Counted from the stretch's first letter, positions 18,462-28,111 are shown. The stretch: DNA of 64,000 bases from Mesorhizobium sp. WSM3860 (GCF_002294995.1 NZ_NSGF01000017.1:62001-126000), one strand, 5' to 3'. Notes: generated by a model not told the origin, from the sequence alone. Numbers and translations: made by a program.

Positions 18462-20918
18462 ATGATTCGTCTCATCGGCTATTTCTTCGGCATCGGCACG
18501 ACGCTGGCGCTGCTGGTCGCTGCGGGCCTTGCCATCTACATCAGCCACCTGACGAAGGATCTGCCCGACTACGAGGTTCTGGCCAAGTATGAGCCGCCGG
18601 TGACGACGCGCATCCATGCTTCGGATGGCTCGCTGATGGCCGAATATGCCCGCGAGCGGCGCCTTTACCTGCCGATCCAGGCGATCCCGGACCGCGTCAA
18701 GGCCGCCTTCATGTCGGCCGAGGACAAGAACTTCTACAACCACCCCGGCATCGACATCACCGGCCTTGGCCGCGCCATCATCGTCAATCTGCAGAATTTC
18801 GGATCCGGCAGACGTCAGGTCGGCGCCTCGACGATCACGCAGCAGGTTGCAAAGAACTTCCTGCTGACCTCCGACCAGACCTATGAGCGCAAGATCAAGG
18901 AGATGATCTTGGCCTTCCGCATCGAGCAGGCCTATTCGAAGGATCGCATCCTCGAGCTCTATCTCAACGAGATCTTCTTCGGCTTCGGCGCCTATGGCGT
19001 TGCCGGCGCCGCGCTGACCTATTTCGACAAGTCGGTCAACGAACTCACCGTCGCTGAAGCCGCTTACCTCGCTTCGCTGCCCAAGGGCCCTAACAACTAT
19101 CATCCCTTCAAGCATGCCGACCGGGCGATCGAGCGCCGCAACTGGGTCATCGACCAGATGGTCGAGAACGGCTACGTCACGCGCGAGGAGGGCGACAAGG
19201 CCAAGGCCGAGCCGCTCGGCGTGAAGCCGCGCCGCAACGGCTCCTACCTGTTCGCGGGCGAGTATTTCACCGAGGAGGTGCGCCGCCAGATCATCGCCCG
19301 CTACGGCGAGAATGCGCTCTATGAGGGCGGCCTGTCGGTGCGCACCACGCTCGATCCGAAAATCCAGCTCATCGCCCGCAAGGCGATGCAGAACGGACTG
19401 CTGAAATACGACACGCTGCGCGGCTATCGCGGACCGGTGACCCACATCGACATTTCCGGCGACTGGGGCGTGCCGCTCGGCGCGGTCAAGGGGCTGGAGG
19501 ACGTGCCGGAGTGGACGCTCGCCGTCGTGCTCGACAGTTCTGCCGACGGGCTGACGATCGGCATTCAGCCGGCGCGCCAGGTCTCCGGCGATCTCGTCAA
19601 GGACCGCGTCGAGGGAACAGTCAGCAAGGACGACATGGGCTTCGCCATGCGCCATTTCGTCAACGGCAAGTCCGTCAGGGCGAAATCTCCTGCGGAAGTG
19701 CTTGAACCCGGCGACGTCATCTTCGTGCAGAAGAACGAGGGCTCCGACAACGCCTATAGCCTGCGCCAGGTGCCCGAGGTCGAAGGCGGTCTGGTTGCCA
19801 TGGACCCGCATACCGGGCGTGTGCTGGCCATGGTCGGCGGGTTCTCCTACGCGCAGTCGGAGTTCAACCGCGCGACCCAGGCGATGCGCCAGCCGGGCTC
19901 CTCGTTCAAGCCGATCGTTTATTCGGCGGCGCTCGACAACGGCTACACGCCGGCTTCCGTGATCATGGACGGCCCGATCACCATCCAGAGCGGCAACACG
20001 ACCTGGACGCCGAAGAACTATGACGGCACGGTCGCCGGCCCGGCCACCTTGCGTTCGGGCATCGAGAAGTCGCGCAACCTGATGACGGTGCGGCTGGCCA
20101 ACGACATGGGCATGAAGCTGGTCGTCGAATATGCCGAGCGTTTCGGCGTCTACGATCATCTCGCGCCGTATCTGCCGATGGCTCTGGGCTCCGGCGAGAC
20201 GACGGTCATGCGCATGGTGTCGGCCTATTCGATCATGGCCAATGGCGGCAAGTCGATCAAACCGTCGCTGATCGACCGCATCCAGGATCGCTACGGCAAG
20301 ACCGTGTTCAAGCAGGACGAACGCGGCTGCGAGGGCTGCAACGCCGCCGAATGGAAGAACCAGCCCGAGCCGGAACTGGTCGACAATTCCGAGCAGGTGC
20401 TCGATCCGATGACCGCCTATCAGATCACCTCCATGATGGAGGGCGTGGTGCAGCGCGGCACCGGCGCCACCATCGCCGAGCTCGGTCGCCATATCGCCGG
20501 CAAGACCGGAACGACCAACGATGAGAAGGACGCCTGGTTCATCGGCTTCACGCCGAACCTCGTCGTCGGCCTCTATATGGGTTACGATACGCCGCGCGGC
20601 CTGGGCAAGGGCGCCACGGGCGGCGGCCTCGCCGCGCCGATCTTCAAGGACTTCATGCGCGTCGCGCTCGACGGCACGCCCAATGTCGACTTCCAGGTTC
20701 CGGAAGGCATGAAGCTGATCGCCATCAACCGCAAGACCGGTATGCGCGCGGCCGAAGGCGACCCCAACACCATCATCGAGGCGTTCAAGCCCGGGACCGG
20801 CCCGGCCGACAGCTATTGGGTCATCGGCATGGGCGCAGACGGCTCCAATGGTGCCGGCGGCGCGCTGTCGCCGCAGGCCAATCAGGCCATCCAGGACGGC
20901 GGCGGCGGCCTTTACTGA
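18462..20918 (+). CDS. mrcA: penicillin-binding protein 1A
   Basis: This bifunctional peptidoglycan synthase has 818 residues. An N-terminal membrane anchor (residues 2-27) precedes a GT51 glycosyltransferase domain (FMSAEDKNFYNHPGID; GASTITQQVAKNFLL). An OB-like insert follows, then a transpeptidase domain with S480xxK483 in PGSSFKP and the KTGTTN box near residue 685. It elongates and cross-links glycan strands on the periplasmic face. A strong stem-loop follows the stop codon. Confidence 0.96.
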   Translation: MIRLIGYFFGIGTTLALLVAAGLAIYISHLTKDLPDYEVLAKYEPPVTTRIHASDGSLMAEYARERRLYLPIQAIPDRVKAAFMSAEDKNFYNHPGIDITGLGRAIIVNLQNFGSGRRQVGASTITQQVAKNFLLTSDQTYERKIKEMILAFRIEQAYSKDRILELYLNEIFFGFGAYGVAGAALTYFDKSVNELTVAEAAYLASLPKGPNNYHPFKHADRAIERRNWVIDQMVENGYVTREEGDKAKAEPLGVKPRRNGSYLFAGEYFTEEVRRQIIARYGENALYEGGLSVRTTLDPKIQLIARKAMQNGLLKYDTLRGYRGPVTHIDISGDWGVPLGAVKGLEDVPEWTLAVVLDSSADGLTIGIQPARQVSGDLVKDRVEGTVSKDDMGFAMRHFVNGKSVRAKSPAEVLEPGDVIFVQKNEGSDNAYSLRQVPEVEGGLVAMDPHTGRVLAMVGGFSYAQSEFNRATQAMRQPGSSFKPIVYSAALDNGYTPASVIMDGPITIQSGNTTWTPKNYDGTVAGPATLRSGIEKSRNLMTVRLANDMGMKLVVEYAERFGVYDHLAPYLPMALGSGETTVMRMVSAYSIMANGGKSIKPSLIDRIQDRYGKTVFKQDERGCEGCNAAEWKNQPEPELVDNSEQVLDPMTAYQITSMMEGVVQRGTGATIAELGRHIAGKTGTTNDEKDAWFIGFTPNLVVGLYMGYDTPRGLGKGATGGGLAAPIFKDFMRVALDGTPNVDFQVPEGMKLIAINRKTGMRAAEGDPNTIIEAFKPGTGPADSYWVIGMGADGSNGAGGALSPQANQAIQDGGGGLY

Positions 20919-20930
20919 CCTCCCCGGGTT

Positions 20931-20966
20931 CGAAATGGGCCGGCAGCTTAACGCCGGCCCATTTCG
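20931..20966 (+). terminator. terminator-like hairpin after mrcA
   Basis: A perfect 14-bp stem (20931-20944 with 20953-20966) and an 8-nt loop lie 12 bp past the mrcA stop. The T run after it is weak (CTTT), so termination may be partial or the hairpin may protect the mRNA end. Confidence 0.7.
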
Positions 20967-21045
20967 CTTTACAGGCGACGGCGCCGTGCCTATGTATCGC
21001 GCCGATTCCGAAAAGAACGACAAGAACAGGACAGAACGAAGAGCC

Positions 21046-22177
21046 ATGCGCGCGGAAACGCAGAACATTGTCGACGAGATCAGGCAGGCGATAACCCTGC
21101 TGAGGAGGCATCTTTGACTGGGATCAGGCCATCAAGCGGCTTGAATATCTGAACTCGCGCGCGGAGGATTCCAGTCTCTGGAACGACCCCGCGGAAGCGC
21201 AAAAGCTGATGCGGGAGCGCCAGAGCCTCGACGAGGGGATCGCGGCGGTCAAAGGCCTGACCCAGGCGCTCGAGGACAATATCGGCCTGATCGAGCTTGG
21301 CGAGGAAGAGGGCGACGAGGGCGTCGTGGCCGAAGCCGAAGCGGCGCTGCGTTCGATGCAGGGCGAGGCCAAGGCCCGCCAGGTGGAGACCCTGCTGTCG
21401 GGCGAGGCCGACACCAACGACACCTATCTTGAAATCCATGCCGGCGCCGGCGGCACCGAGAGCCAGGACTGGGCCTCGATGCTCTTGCGCATGTACACGC
21501 GCTGGGCCGAGCGACGCCGCTTCAAGGTCGAGGTGCTGGAAGTCCATGAAGGCGAAGAGGCCGGCATCAAGTCGGCCACCGTGCTCATCAAGGGGCATAA
21601 CGCCTATGGCTGGCTGAAGACGGAATCCGGCGTTCACCGCCTGGTGCGCATCTCGCCCTACGACAGCAATGCGCGTCGCCACACCTCCTTTGCCAGCGTC
21701 TGGGTCTATCCCGTCATCGACGACACGATCGAGATCAACGTTTCGGAATCAGACGTGCGCATCGACACCTACCGTTCGTCCGGCTCGGGCGGCCAGCACG
21801 TCAATACCACCGACTCGGCGGTGCGTATCACCCATCTCGCGACCGGCATCGCTGTTGCTTGCCAAGCCGAACGCTCGCAGCACAAGAACCGGGCCAAGGC
21901 CTGGGAGATGCTGCGCTCGCGGCTCTACGAGGAAGAGCTGAAGAAGCGCGAGGCCGTGGCGAACGCCACCGAAGCCTCGAAGAGCGACATCGGCTGGGGC
22001 CACCAGATCCGTTCTTACGTCCTCCAGCCCTATCAGTTGGTGAAGGATCTGCGCACCGGCGTCGAAAACACCAGCCCGTCAAGCGTGCTCGACGGCGATC
22101 TCGACGAATTCATGGAGGCCTCGCTGTCGCATCGCATCGAGGGCGGCGCAGGTGAGGCAGTGGCGGACCTCGACTAG
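21046..22177 (+). CDS. prfB: peptide chain release factor 2, programmed +1 frameshift
   Basis: RF2 releases peptides at UGA and UAA. The first frame (21046-21114) encodes 23 residues and ends CTT TGA; skipping T21115 continues in the +1 frame from GAC at 21116 to 22177, giving 376 residues in total. The site has the classic parts: an internal AGGAGG (21103-21108), a short spacer, CTT and a UGA followed by C. Domain marks are SGSGGQHVNTTDSAVRITH (GGQ catalytic loop) and ISPYDSNARRHTSF. The stop-recognition tripeptide is SPY here where E. coli has SPF. Annotating only from 21209 would lose the true N-terminus. Confidence 0.96.
21103..21118 (+). promoter_or_regulatory. prfB programmed frameshift signal
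   Basis: AGGAGG followed by CAT CTT TGA C forms the autoregulatory +1 site: low RF2 slows reading of UGA, and the ribosome slips from CUU to UUU. Confidence 0.93.
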
Positions 22178-22225
22178 ATATTCCGAAAACCTTCCGCCGG
22201 GTGGCGGCTCGCAGGGTGAGAGACG

Positions 22226-22649
22226 TTGGCAAATCCGAAGGGAGGTGCTCGTACGCTTGCCGGGCAATGCTTCTGCGGCACCGTCCGCTACGACGTAACC
22301 GATGAATTCGCTTACGCGGCGAATTGCCATTGCTCGAACTGCCGCCGCACCACAGGGTCGGCTTTCAAGCCCTTTGCCGGCATCGAGCGCGACAAGTTCC
22401 GGTGTCACCGCGGGCGACGACAGGCTACTGATCTATGGCGATGCCGGCGGCCACGACGCGCATTGCGGGCAGTGCGGCTCCCTGCTCTACTCCTTGGTGC
22501 GGGAGGGTGCCTACGTCCATGTTGCCATGGGGACGCTGACGGACGATCCGGGCATTCGTCCAAATGCACATATCTTCGTCGGTTCCAAGGCGCCATGGTT
22601 CACGATTGCGGACGACTTGCCGCAATATCGTGAACATGTCACTGGATGA
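22226..22649 (+). pseudogene. GFA family gene broken by a frameshift
   Basis: The start region encodes a GFA-fold protein (glutathione-dependent formaldehyde-activating/CENP-V type) with zinc cysteines in GQCFCGTVRYDV and CHCSNCRRTTGSAF, reading well to GIERDKFR at about 22402. The rest is in the next frame: VTAGDDRLLIYGDAGG...CGQCGSLLYSL, ending TAG at 22649 region after YREHVTG. One extra base around 22401-22403 explains the shift. Without it the product would be about 140 residues and complete. The start is probably the TTG at 22226. It may be a real pseudogene or a sequence error. A second GFA gene lies 850 bp downstream. Confidence 0.75.
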
Positions 22650-22946
22650 CGGCCGGAACTTCTGTCGGCGGAATTTCGTTCTTAGGCACCCTGGTTGCGG
22701 GCTTGTTGTAGCTATTGTTAACCAAGTCGGCGCACCCTTTTCTGCGGCCGCTGCTGAACCCCGGTGCGATCCGAAGGGTGCGCCCAGTTCTTGCGCCGGC
22801 CAAGGAATCAGCCCAGCATTCGGGCTGGGTATAGAAGCATGTATGGCCGGACGCGGCATATCTGCGACTGACGATCCGGCCACTGGGAAGACACGTTCCG
22901 GGAACGGGCAAGCGAAAAACGCTTGATGCTCGAAAGGAACGCTTCG

Positions 22947-23324
22947 ATGTCTGCTGCCAAGTCAAGACCGGCACGAGCCGTTCGCCCGGCCGGCCGAATC
23001 TTGTTTTCCCTGTTCGCCACCTTCGGGACCGTGATGCTGACAGCTACTGCCTTCGCGCACGACGCCAAACCCACGGCGGTGCTTCCGCAAGCCTGGAGCT
23101 ATCCCTTTGCCTGCTGCGCCAACTACGATTGCAAGGAGGTGCCGCAGACATCGATCGGCGAGCGGCCGGAAGGCTATGTGATAAAAGGCACGGGCGAGGT
23201 GGTCGCCTACAGCGACAAGCGAGTCAAGGATTCGCCTGATGGCGAATATCACTGGTGCGCGCACCAGGCCGGATTGGACGCCGGCAAGACCATCTGCCTG
23301 TTCGTGCCGCCGCCCTCTTACTAG
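22947..23324 (+). CDS. small secreted cysteine-containing protein, unknown function
   Basis: The 125-residue product has an N-terminal Arg-rich part, a hydrophobic export segment (ILFSLFATFGTVMLTATAFA, cleavage after AFA), and a mature domain of about 90 residues with five cysteines (ACCANYDC, WCAH, TICLF). It is likely periplasmic, with possible disulfides. The ATG at 22947 has AAAGGAA at a good distance. I do not recognise a named family. It lies alone between two GFA-type genes. Confidence 0.7.
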   Translation: MSAAKSRPARAVRPAGRILFSLFATFGTVMLTATAFAHDAKPTAVLPQAWSYPFACCANYDCKEVPQTSIGERPEGYVIKGTGEVVAYSDKRVKDSPDGEYHWCAHQAGLDAGKTICLFVPPPSY

Positions 23325-23498
23325 GATCGCCGCGGCCGGGCAGTGCCGAAGCATGCGAGCTCTCGACCGGGCGCTGCCGCGCCCGCTGACACACGGGTTG
23401 TCAGGACCACTTGTTTATGTTGCCTTGCTGCCACAGAAGGTCCGCAGCGTCTTCCGCGCGGAACTCTGTTGGGCGGGCGGCGGACAACGGAGAGATCC

Positions 23499-23867
23499 AT
23501 GATCATCAAGGGAAGCTGCCACTGCAAGGCCACGACTTTCGAAGTCTCCGAGGCGCCGCAGACGGTGACGCAATGCACGTGCTCATTCTGCTCCAAGCGC
23601 GGGTCGCTCTGGGCCTATTACGTCCCGTCGCAATTCAAGCTCACCAGCCCGCCTGAGAACGTGTCCTTCTACCGCTGGGGCTCGAAAACGATAAAGCATG
23701 GCTTCTGCTCCACCTGCGGCTGCGGCACCTTCACCGAAACGCCGGATTGGTCGACGGGCCAGCCCGACTTCGACAACCCGAGGATCAGCGTCAACTCCCG
23801 TCTGTTCGACGACTTCGACCTGGACAAGGTCGAAGTGGTGGTGATCGACGGCAAGAACCTCTGGTAG
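23499..23867 (+). CDS. GFA family protein
   Basis: This complete 122-residue GFA-fold protein has the zinc-binding set GSCHCKATTFEV, CTCSFCSKRG and GFCSTCGCGTF. Family members bind zinc and some were described as glutathione-dependent formaldehyde-activating enzymes, though most have unknown substrates. GGAGAG precedes the ATG; an upstream in-frame start at 23343 is unsupported. The paralogue at 22226 is frameshifted, so this may be the only working copy here. Confidence 0.85.
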   Translation: MIIKGSCHCKATTFEVSEAPQTVTQCTCSFCSKRGSLWAYYVPSQFKLTSPPENVSFYRWGSKTIKHGFCSTCGCGTFTETPDWSTGQPDFDNPRISVNSRLFDDFDLDKVEVVVIDGKNLW

Positions 23868-23969
23868 CCTTTTGCCGTTCCGCTTTTTGCCGCAATTCAT
23901 GGTACAACGCGTGCGGAAGGGCTGATTTGGCGCGGCTGCAACGGCCGCGATTTGGAGAGGGACAATCTT

Positions 23970-24620
23970 ATGAAGAAGACCGTGCTCGTCGTCGTGGCGA
24001 CGGCTGTGCTCGTGAGCGCCTGCACCACCACCGATCCGTATACCGGCGACCAGAAGATCTCCAACACCGCGGCCGGTGCCGGCCTTGGGGCATTGGCGGG
24101 TGCCAGCCTTGGTCTGCTGGCCGGCGGCAACGACCGCCGCAACGCGCTGATCGGTGCGGGCATCGGTGCGCTTGCCGGCGGCGCGATCGGCGCGACGATG
24201 GACCAGAACGAGGCCGAGCTTCGCCGTCAGCTGCAGGGCACCGGCGTAAGCGTCACCCGCAGCGGCGACCAGATCATTCTCAACATGCCGTCCGACATCA
24301 CGTTCAACGTCGACCAGGACGCGGTGAAGCCGGGCTTCTATCCGGTGCTGAACTCGGTGGCGCTGGTGCTGAACAAGTTCCGGCAGACGACCGTCGACGT
24401 CTTCGGCCACACCGACTCGACCGGCGGCGACGAGCACAATTTCGACCTGTCGCAGCGCCGTGCGCTCGCCGTCGCCAACTACCTGTCGGGCCAGGGCGTC
24501 GATTCCCGCCGCTTCGCCGTGACCGGCTTCGGCAAGACACGTCCGATTGCTTCCAACGCGACGACCGCCGGCCGTGCCCAGAACCGTCGCGTCGAGATCC
24601 AGTTGTCGCCGCTGACCTGA
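23970..24620 (+). CDS. OmpA family lipoprotein with glycine-zipper segment
   Basis: The 216-residue product has a lipoprotein signal peptide with the lipobox LVSAC (lipidated Cys18). A glycine-zipper region (about 36-80, repeated GAGLGALAG and GAGIGALAGG motifs) follows, then a C-terminal OmpA-type peptidoglycan-binding domain (VFGHTDSTGGDEHNFDLSQRRA). It resembles YiaD/SlyB-OmpA hybrids that tie the outer membrane to the wall. GAGAGGG precedes the ATG at 23970. A good terminator follows. Confidence 0.92.
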   Translation: MKKTVLVVVATAVLVSACTTTDPYTGDQKISNTAAGAGLGALAGASLGLLAGGNDRRNALIGAGIGALAGGAIGATMDQNEAELRRQLQGTGVSVTRSGDQIILNMPSDITFNVDQDAVKPGFYPVLNSVALVLNKFRQTTVDVFGHTDSTGGDEHNFDLSQRRALAVANYLSGQGVDSRRFAVTGFGKTRPIASNATTAGRAQNRRVEIQLSPLT

Positions 24621-24656
24621 TAGAAGCTGCTGCCAGCGGGAACTACTCCACTATGC

Positions 24657-24684
24657 AAAACGGCCCCGCGAGGGCCGTTTTGTT
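24657..24684 (+). terminator. rho-independent terminator after OmpA-like gene
   Basis: A perfect 10-bp stem (AAAACGGCCC, 24657-24666, with 24672-24681), a 5-nt loop and a TTTTGTTT tail lie 36 bp past the stop codon. Confidence 0.88.
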
Positions 24685-24866
24685 TGATCTCGAGACGGGT
24701 CAAGGCGTTACGGTGTTAGCTAGTTCTAATTGATGCCTTTCCATCGCCTTGGAAAGGACTAGCATCGACGCTGTTCCAGAGGGGACGAGGCGGTACAACC
24801 GGCCGCGCAATCAGCATTTTTCCGCCTCGGTCTTGCACGGCCAGTTCAAGAATCTGGGAGGAATGC

Positions 24867-25475
24867 ATGACAAGAACGACTCGCCTTGGGCGCTGCGGCG
24901 TCCTCGTTTTGACTGGCCTCTTGGGCGCATGGGTTGGAGCCGCCACGGCTCGGGCCGAAGACGCCAACAAGGCCGACATCGAAGCTCTGAAAAAATCGCT
25001 GGCCAAATATGAGGACTACACGGCCGCCATTCGCGACCTCTATCTGTCGACCGTTGGCTGCGTCTACTACTCGGGCGAAAAGGTTCCGGGCACGATGGAA
25101 TATCCGAAGGGAGCCATGGGCATCCATTTCGTCAACGTCCCCAGCGTCGGCCAGAAGCTCGACCCGATGAAGCCCAACGTGCTCATTTACGAACCGACCA
25201 AGAAAGGCTTGAAACTGGTCGGCGTAGAATGGCTGGTGCCCTTAACGCCGGACGTCAAGGAACCACCGAGCCTATTTGGCCAGAAATTCATGGGGCCGAT
25301 GGAGGGGCATTATCCGCTCATCCCGAAGGAGTTCGTCCATTACGATCTTCACGCCTGGCTGTTCAGGGAGAATCCGAACGGCATGTTCAGCCCGACAAAC
25401 CCGAAGGTAAAATGCAGCAACGCCGAGTTTCCGATGTTGGAGAAGCCGACCAAGATGATGCCCGGGCCGATGTAA
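24867..25475 (+). CDS. secreted protein of unknown function
   Basis: This 202-residue product has a signal peptide (MTRTTRLGRCGVLVLTGLLGAWVGAATARA) and a mature domain that starts with a helix (DANKADIEALKKSLAKYEDYTAAIRDLY). The remainder is Pro/Gly/His-containing and includes KGAMGIHFVN, GVEWLVPL and HYDLHAWLFRENPNGMFSPTNPKVKC. The HAWL...NP pattern is common among uncharacterised exported proteins of this group. GGGAGG directly precedes the ATG. It has its own downstream stem-loop, so it is probably a single-gene transcript. Confidence 0.8.
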   Translation: MTRTTRLGRCGVLVLTGLLGAWVGAATARAEDANKADIEALKKSLAKYEDYTAAIRDLYLSTVGCVYYSGEKVPGTMEYPKGAMGIHFVNVPSVGQKLDPMKPNVLIYEPTKKGLKLVGVEWLVPLTPDVKEPPSLFGQKFMGPMEGHYPLIPKEFVHYDLHAWLFRENPNGMFSPTNPKVKCSNAEFPMLEKPTKMMPGPM

Positions 25476-25536
25476 GCGGCAGCGGGACAATCCCGGCAAA
25501 GCGCTTGATCTTTCAAGCGAAGCGGCAGTAAAGGAC

Positions 25537-25560
25537 CGGCCCCATTTCGGGGCCGTCTTC
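25537..25560 (+). terminator. terminator-like hairpin
   Basis: A 7-bp stem (CGGCCCC with GGGGCCG), a 5-nt loop and a TCTTCG tail lie 60 bp past the stop at 25475. It sits between two convergent genes. Confidence 0.6.
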
Positions 25561-25584
25561 GTTGTTGCCGACGCTCTATTGAGG

Positions 25585-27144
25585 TTAGACCTTCGCGACG
25601 ATGCGCATGAAGGCGGGCACGTCATCGCCGAAGCCGACGGTCGCGTCGTCCTCTTCATGGCGGTGGCGGGCAGGGCGGTTGTGGTCGCGCTGAGGACGGG
25701 AAGCCCCGCGCTGCTCGGTGCGGTTGTCGGAACCCTTGCGCTCGTTCTCGGAACGGATCGCATCCTTGCGGGCGCGGCGCTCGGCAATATCGGCAATCTC
25801 GGCGACCGGCTGCTCTTCGCGTGGTGTCTCCGGCGTCTCGTCCTCGCTGTGCCTGGCGTGGCGGTCCGCGCCTTTCTTGCGCTCGCCACGGCCCTTGCGA
25901 TCCTCGTCCTTGCGACCGGCGCGCCGCGGCGCGCCGCGGCCTCGGCGAGGCGCTTCTTCGCCTTCACTCTCGGCGACAGTCGATAGGTCGCCGTCATGCC
26001 ATTCGATCTTGGCGCCAATCAGCTTTTCGATGGCGTCCACATATTTGGTGTCGGAGCGCGTCGCGATGGTGAAGGATTTTCCCGAGCGGCCGGCCCGGCC
26101 GGTGCGCCCGATACGGTGGACATAATCCTCTGCATGGATCGGCACGTCGTAGTTGAAGACGTGGCTGACATCTGGAATGTCGAGGCCGCGCGCGGCGACG
26201 TCCGAGGCGACGAGGTAGCGCAGCTTGCCATCGCGGAAATTGGCAAGCATCTGCATGCGGGCACGCTGATCCATGTCGCCATGCAGCGCGCCGGCGTCGA
26301 AATCATGCTTCAGCAGCGAGCGGAAAAGCTCCGATACTTCGACCTTGCGGTTGCAGAAGATGATGGCGTTCTTCAGATCGGACTCTTCGGCCCGCATGAG
26401 ATTGCGAAGCGTTTCGCGCTTGTCCCACGGCTTGGAGCCCGACTTCACCAGGCGCTGCGTGATGCTGGTCGCGGTGGAAGCGGCTCTGGATACCTCGACG
26501 CGCACCGGCGCATGCAGGAATTTTTCGGTGAGCTTGGTGATCTCGGGCGGCATGGTCGCCGAGAAGAACAGCGTCTGGCGCGTGAAGGGGATCATCTCGC
26601 AGATGCGCTCGATATCGGGGATGAAGCCCATATCGAGCATGCGGTCGGCCTCGTCGATGACGAGGATATCGACGCCGTTGAGCAAGAGCTTGCCGCGCTC
26701 GCGGTGATCGAGCAGTCGGCCGGGCGTGGCGATCAGCACGTCGGCGCCGCGCTCCAGCTTCTTGTCCTGCTCCTCGAAGGAGACGCCGCCGATCAGCAGC
26801 GCGATGTTGAGCTTGTGGTTCTTGCCGTATTTGACGAAGTTTTCCTCGACCTGGGCGGCGAGCTCGCGTGTCGGCTCGAGGATCAGCGTGCGCGGCATAC
26901 GGGCACGTGCACGGCCCTTTTCCAGCCGGGTCAGCATCGGTAGCACGAAGGAAGCGGTCTTGCCGGTGCCTGTCTGGGCAATGCCCAGCACATCCTTGCC
27001 GAGCAGCGCATGCGGGATGGCGCCGGCCTGGATCGGGGTCGGCTTGGTATAGCCGGCATCGGTGACTGCGGAGAGGACCTTCGGCGACAGGCCGAGGTCT
27101 GAGAATGTCAACGCTTCTTGAGCGGTCTGGGTGTCTGCGGACAA
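25585..27144 (-). CDS. DEAD-box RNA helicase
   Basis: The 519-residue RhlE-like helicase has a Q motif (FSDLGLSPKVLSAVTDAGYTKPTPIQ), Walker A (AQTGTGKT), DEAD (VIDEADRMLDMG), SAT and motif VI (HRIGRTGRAGRSG). A disordered, charged tail rich in Arg, Glu and Lys follows from about residue 385. It probably works in ribosome assembly or RNA decay. The start is taken as a TTG at 27144 just before the Q motif; a TTG at 27255 would add 37 poorly conserved residues. Neither has a strong ribosome-binding site, so the start is uncertain. Confidence 0.92.
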   Translation of the reverse strand: MSADTQTAQEALTFSDLGLSPKVLSAVTDAGYTKPTPIQAGAIPHALLGKDVLGIAQTGTGKTASFVLPMLTRLEKGRARARMPRTLILEPTRELAAQVEENFVKYGKNHKLNIALLIGGVSFEEQDKKLERGADVLIATPGRLLDHRERGKLLLNGVDILVIDEADRMLDMGFIPDIERICEMIPFTRQTLFFSATMPPEITKLTEKFLHAPVRVEVSRAASTATSITQRLVKSGSKPWDKRETLRNLMRAEESDLKNAIIFCNRKVEVSELFRSLLKHDFDAGALHGDMDQRARMQMLANFRDGKLRYLVASDVAARGLDIPDVSHVFNYDVPIHAEDYVHRIGRTGRAGRSGKSFTIATRSDTKYVDAIEKLIGAKIEWHDGDLSTVAESEGEEAPRRGRGAPRRAGRKDEDRKGRGERKKGADRHARHSEDETPETPREEQPVAEIADIAERRARKDAIRSENERKGSDNRTEQRGASRPQRDHNRPARHRHEEDDATVGFGDDVPAFMRIVAKV

Positions 27145-27337
27145 GTGATGGCTGTCTTTTGGCTGGTTCGGGAAAAATCGCAACACGCGTTGCGGCAGGC
27201 GCCGCGCGCCTGCAAGATCGGCGTTGCAGTTAGGCGCAAGTCCGCGATTTGTCAACAGAAACGGCCCGGAAATCCATCGATTGTGAAGACGTAACCTTAA
27301 TCGCGATGCTTAATTGAGGTCTTGTCCTTGCGCCGGC

Positions 27338-28111
27338 TCAATAGCGGAATTGCTCGGCAAGAATACGCTCGTTCCAAGAATGATTGGGATCGAACAGCAA
27401 CGTCGCCGTCGCGGTCGGCGATTCCCGCACCGTGACAGAGGCAATCGCCTTGACCTCGGTGTGGTCGGCGGCGGCGTTCACCGGGCGCTTTTCCGACTCC
27501 AATATGTCGAAGCGCACGATCGCTTTGTTGGAGAGCAGCGCGCCGCGCCAGCGCCGGGGCCGGAAGGGGCTCACCGGCGTCAGCGCCAAAAGCGGCGCGT
27601 CGAGCGGAAGGATCGGCCCGTGCGCCGACAGATTGTAGGCTGTCGAACCAGCGGGCGTCGCGATCATAACGCCGTCGCAGTTCAGTTCCTCCAGCCGCAC
27701 CTGCTCGTCGACAGTGATGCGTATTTTCGCCGTCTGGTAGGACTGGCGCCAAAGCGCCACTTCGTTGATCGCCAGCGCCGAGATCGTTTCGCCCTCGTGA
27801 GTCACCGCCTGCATCTCCAGCGGGCGGATCGTCTCGGATACCGCTTTCGAAATGCGTTCATCGAGGCCGCCGGCGCGATATTCGTTCATCAGGAAGCCGA
27901 TGGTGCCACGGTTCATCCCGTAGACCTTCTTGCCTGTGCTCATCGTGTCGCGCAGCGTCTGCAGCAGGAAGCCGTCGCCGCCGAGCGCGATGATGATCTC
28001 CGCCTCGGCGACAGGTATTTGCCCATAGCGCGCCGACAAGGTTTCCAGCGCCGCGCGGGCGTCGTCGGTGTCGGAAGAGACGAAGGCGAAACGGCTGGTT
28101 TCTTTGCTCAT
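27338..28111 (-). CDS. nadK: NAD kinase
   Basis: NadK phosphorylates NAD to NADP. The 257-residue length is typical of the alphaproteobacterial form. Motifs: IIALGGDGFLLQTL with the catalytic GGDG, YGMNRGTIGFLMN and ELNCDGVMIATPAGSTAYNLSAHGPI (NAD/diphosphate binding). The ATG at 28111 gives the family N-terminus MSKETSRFAFVSS. A longer frame to 28282 is Arg-rich and lacks support. It is monocistronic as far as can be seen. Confidence 0.96.
   Translation of the reverse strand: MSKETSRFAFVSSDTDDARAALETLSARYGQIPVAEAEIIIALGGDGFLLQTLRDTMSTGKKVYGMNRGTIGFLMNEYRAGGLDERISKAVSETIRPLEMQAVTHEGETISALAINEVALWRQSYQTAKIRITVDEQVRLEELNCDGVMIATPAGSTAYNLSAHGPILPLDAPLLALTPVSPFRPRRWRGALLSNKAIVRFDILESEKRPVNAAADHTEVKAIASVTVRESPTATATLLFDPNHSWNERILAEQFRY

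Noticed and set aside
18429..21068. Long minus-strand frame opposite the PBP1A gene
   Set aside because: Antisense shadow with Arg/His-rich sequence and no motifs.
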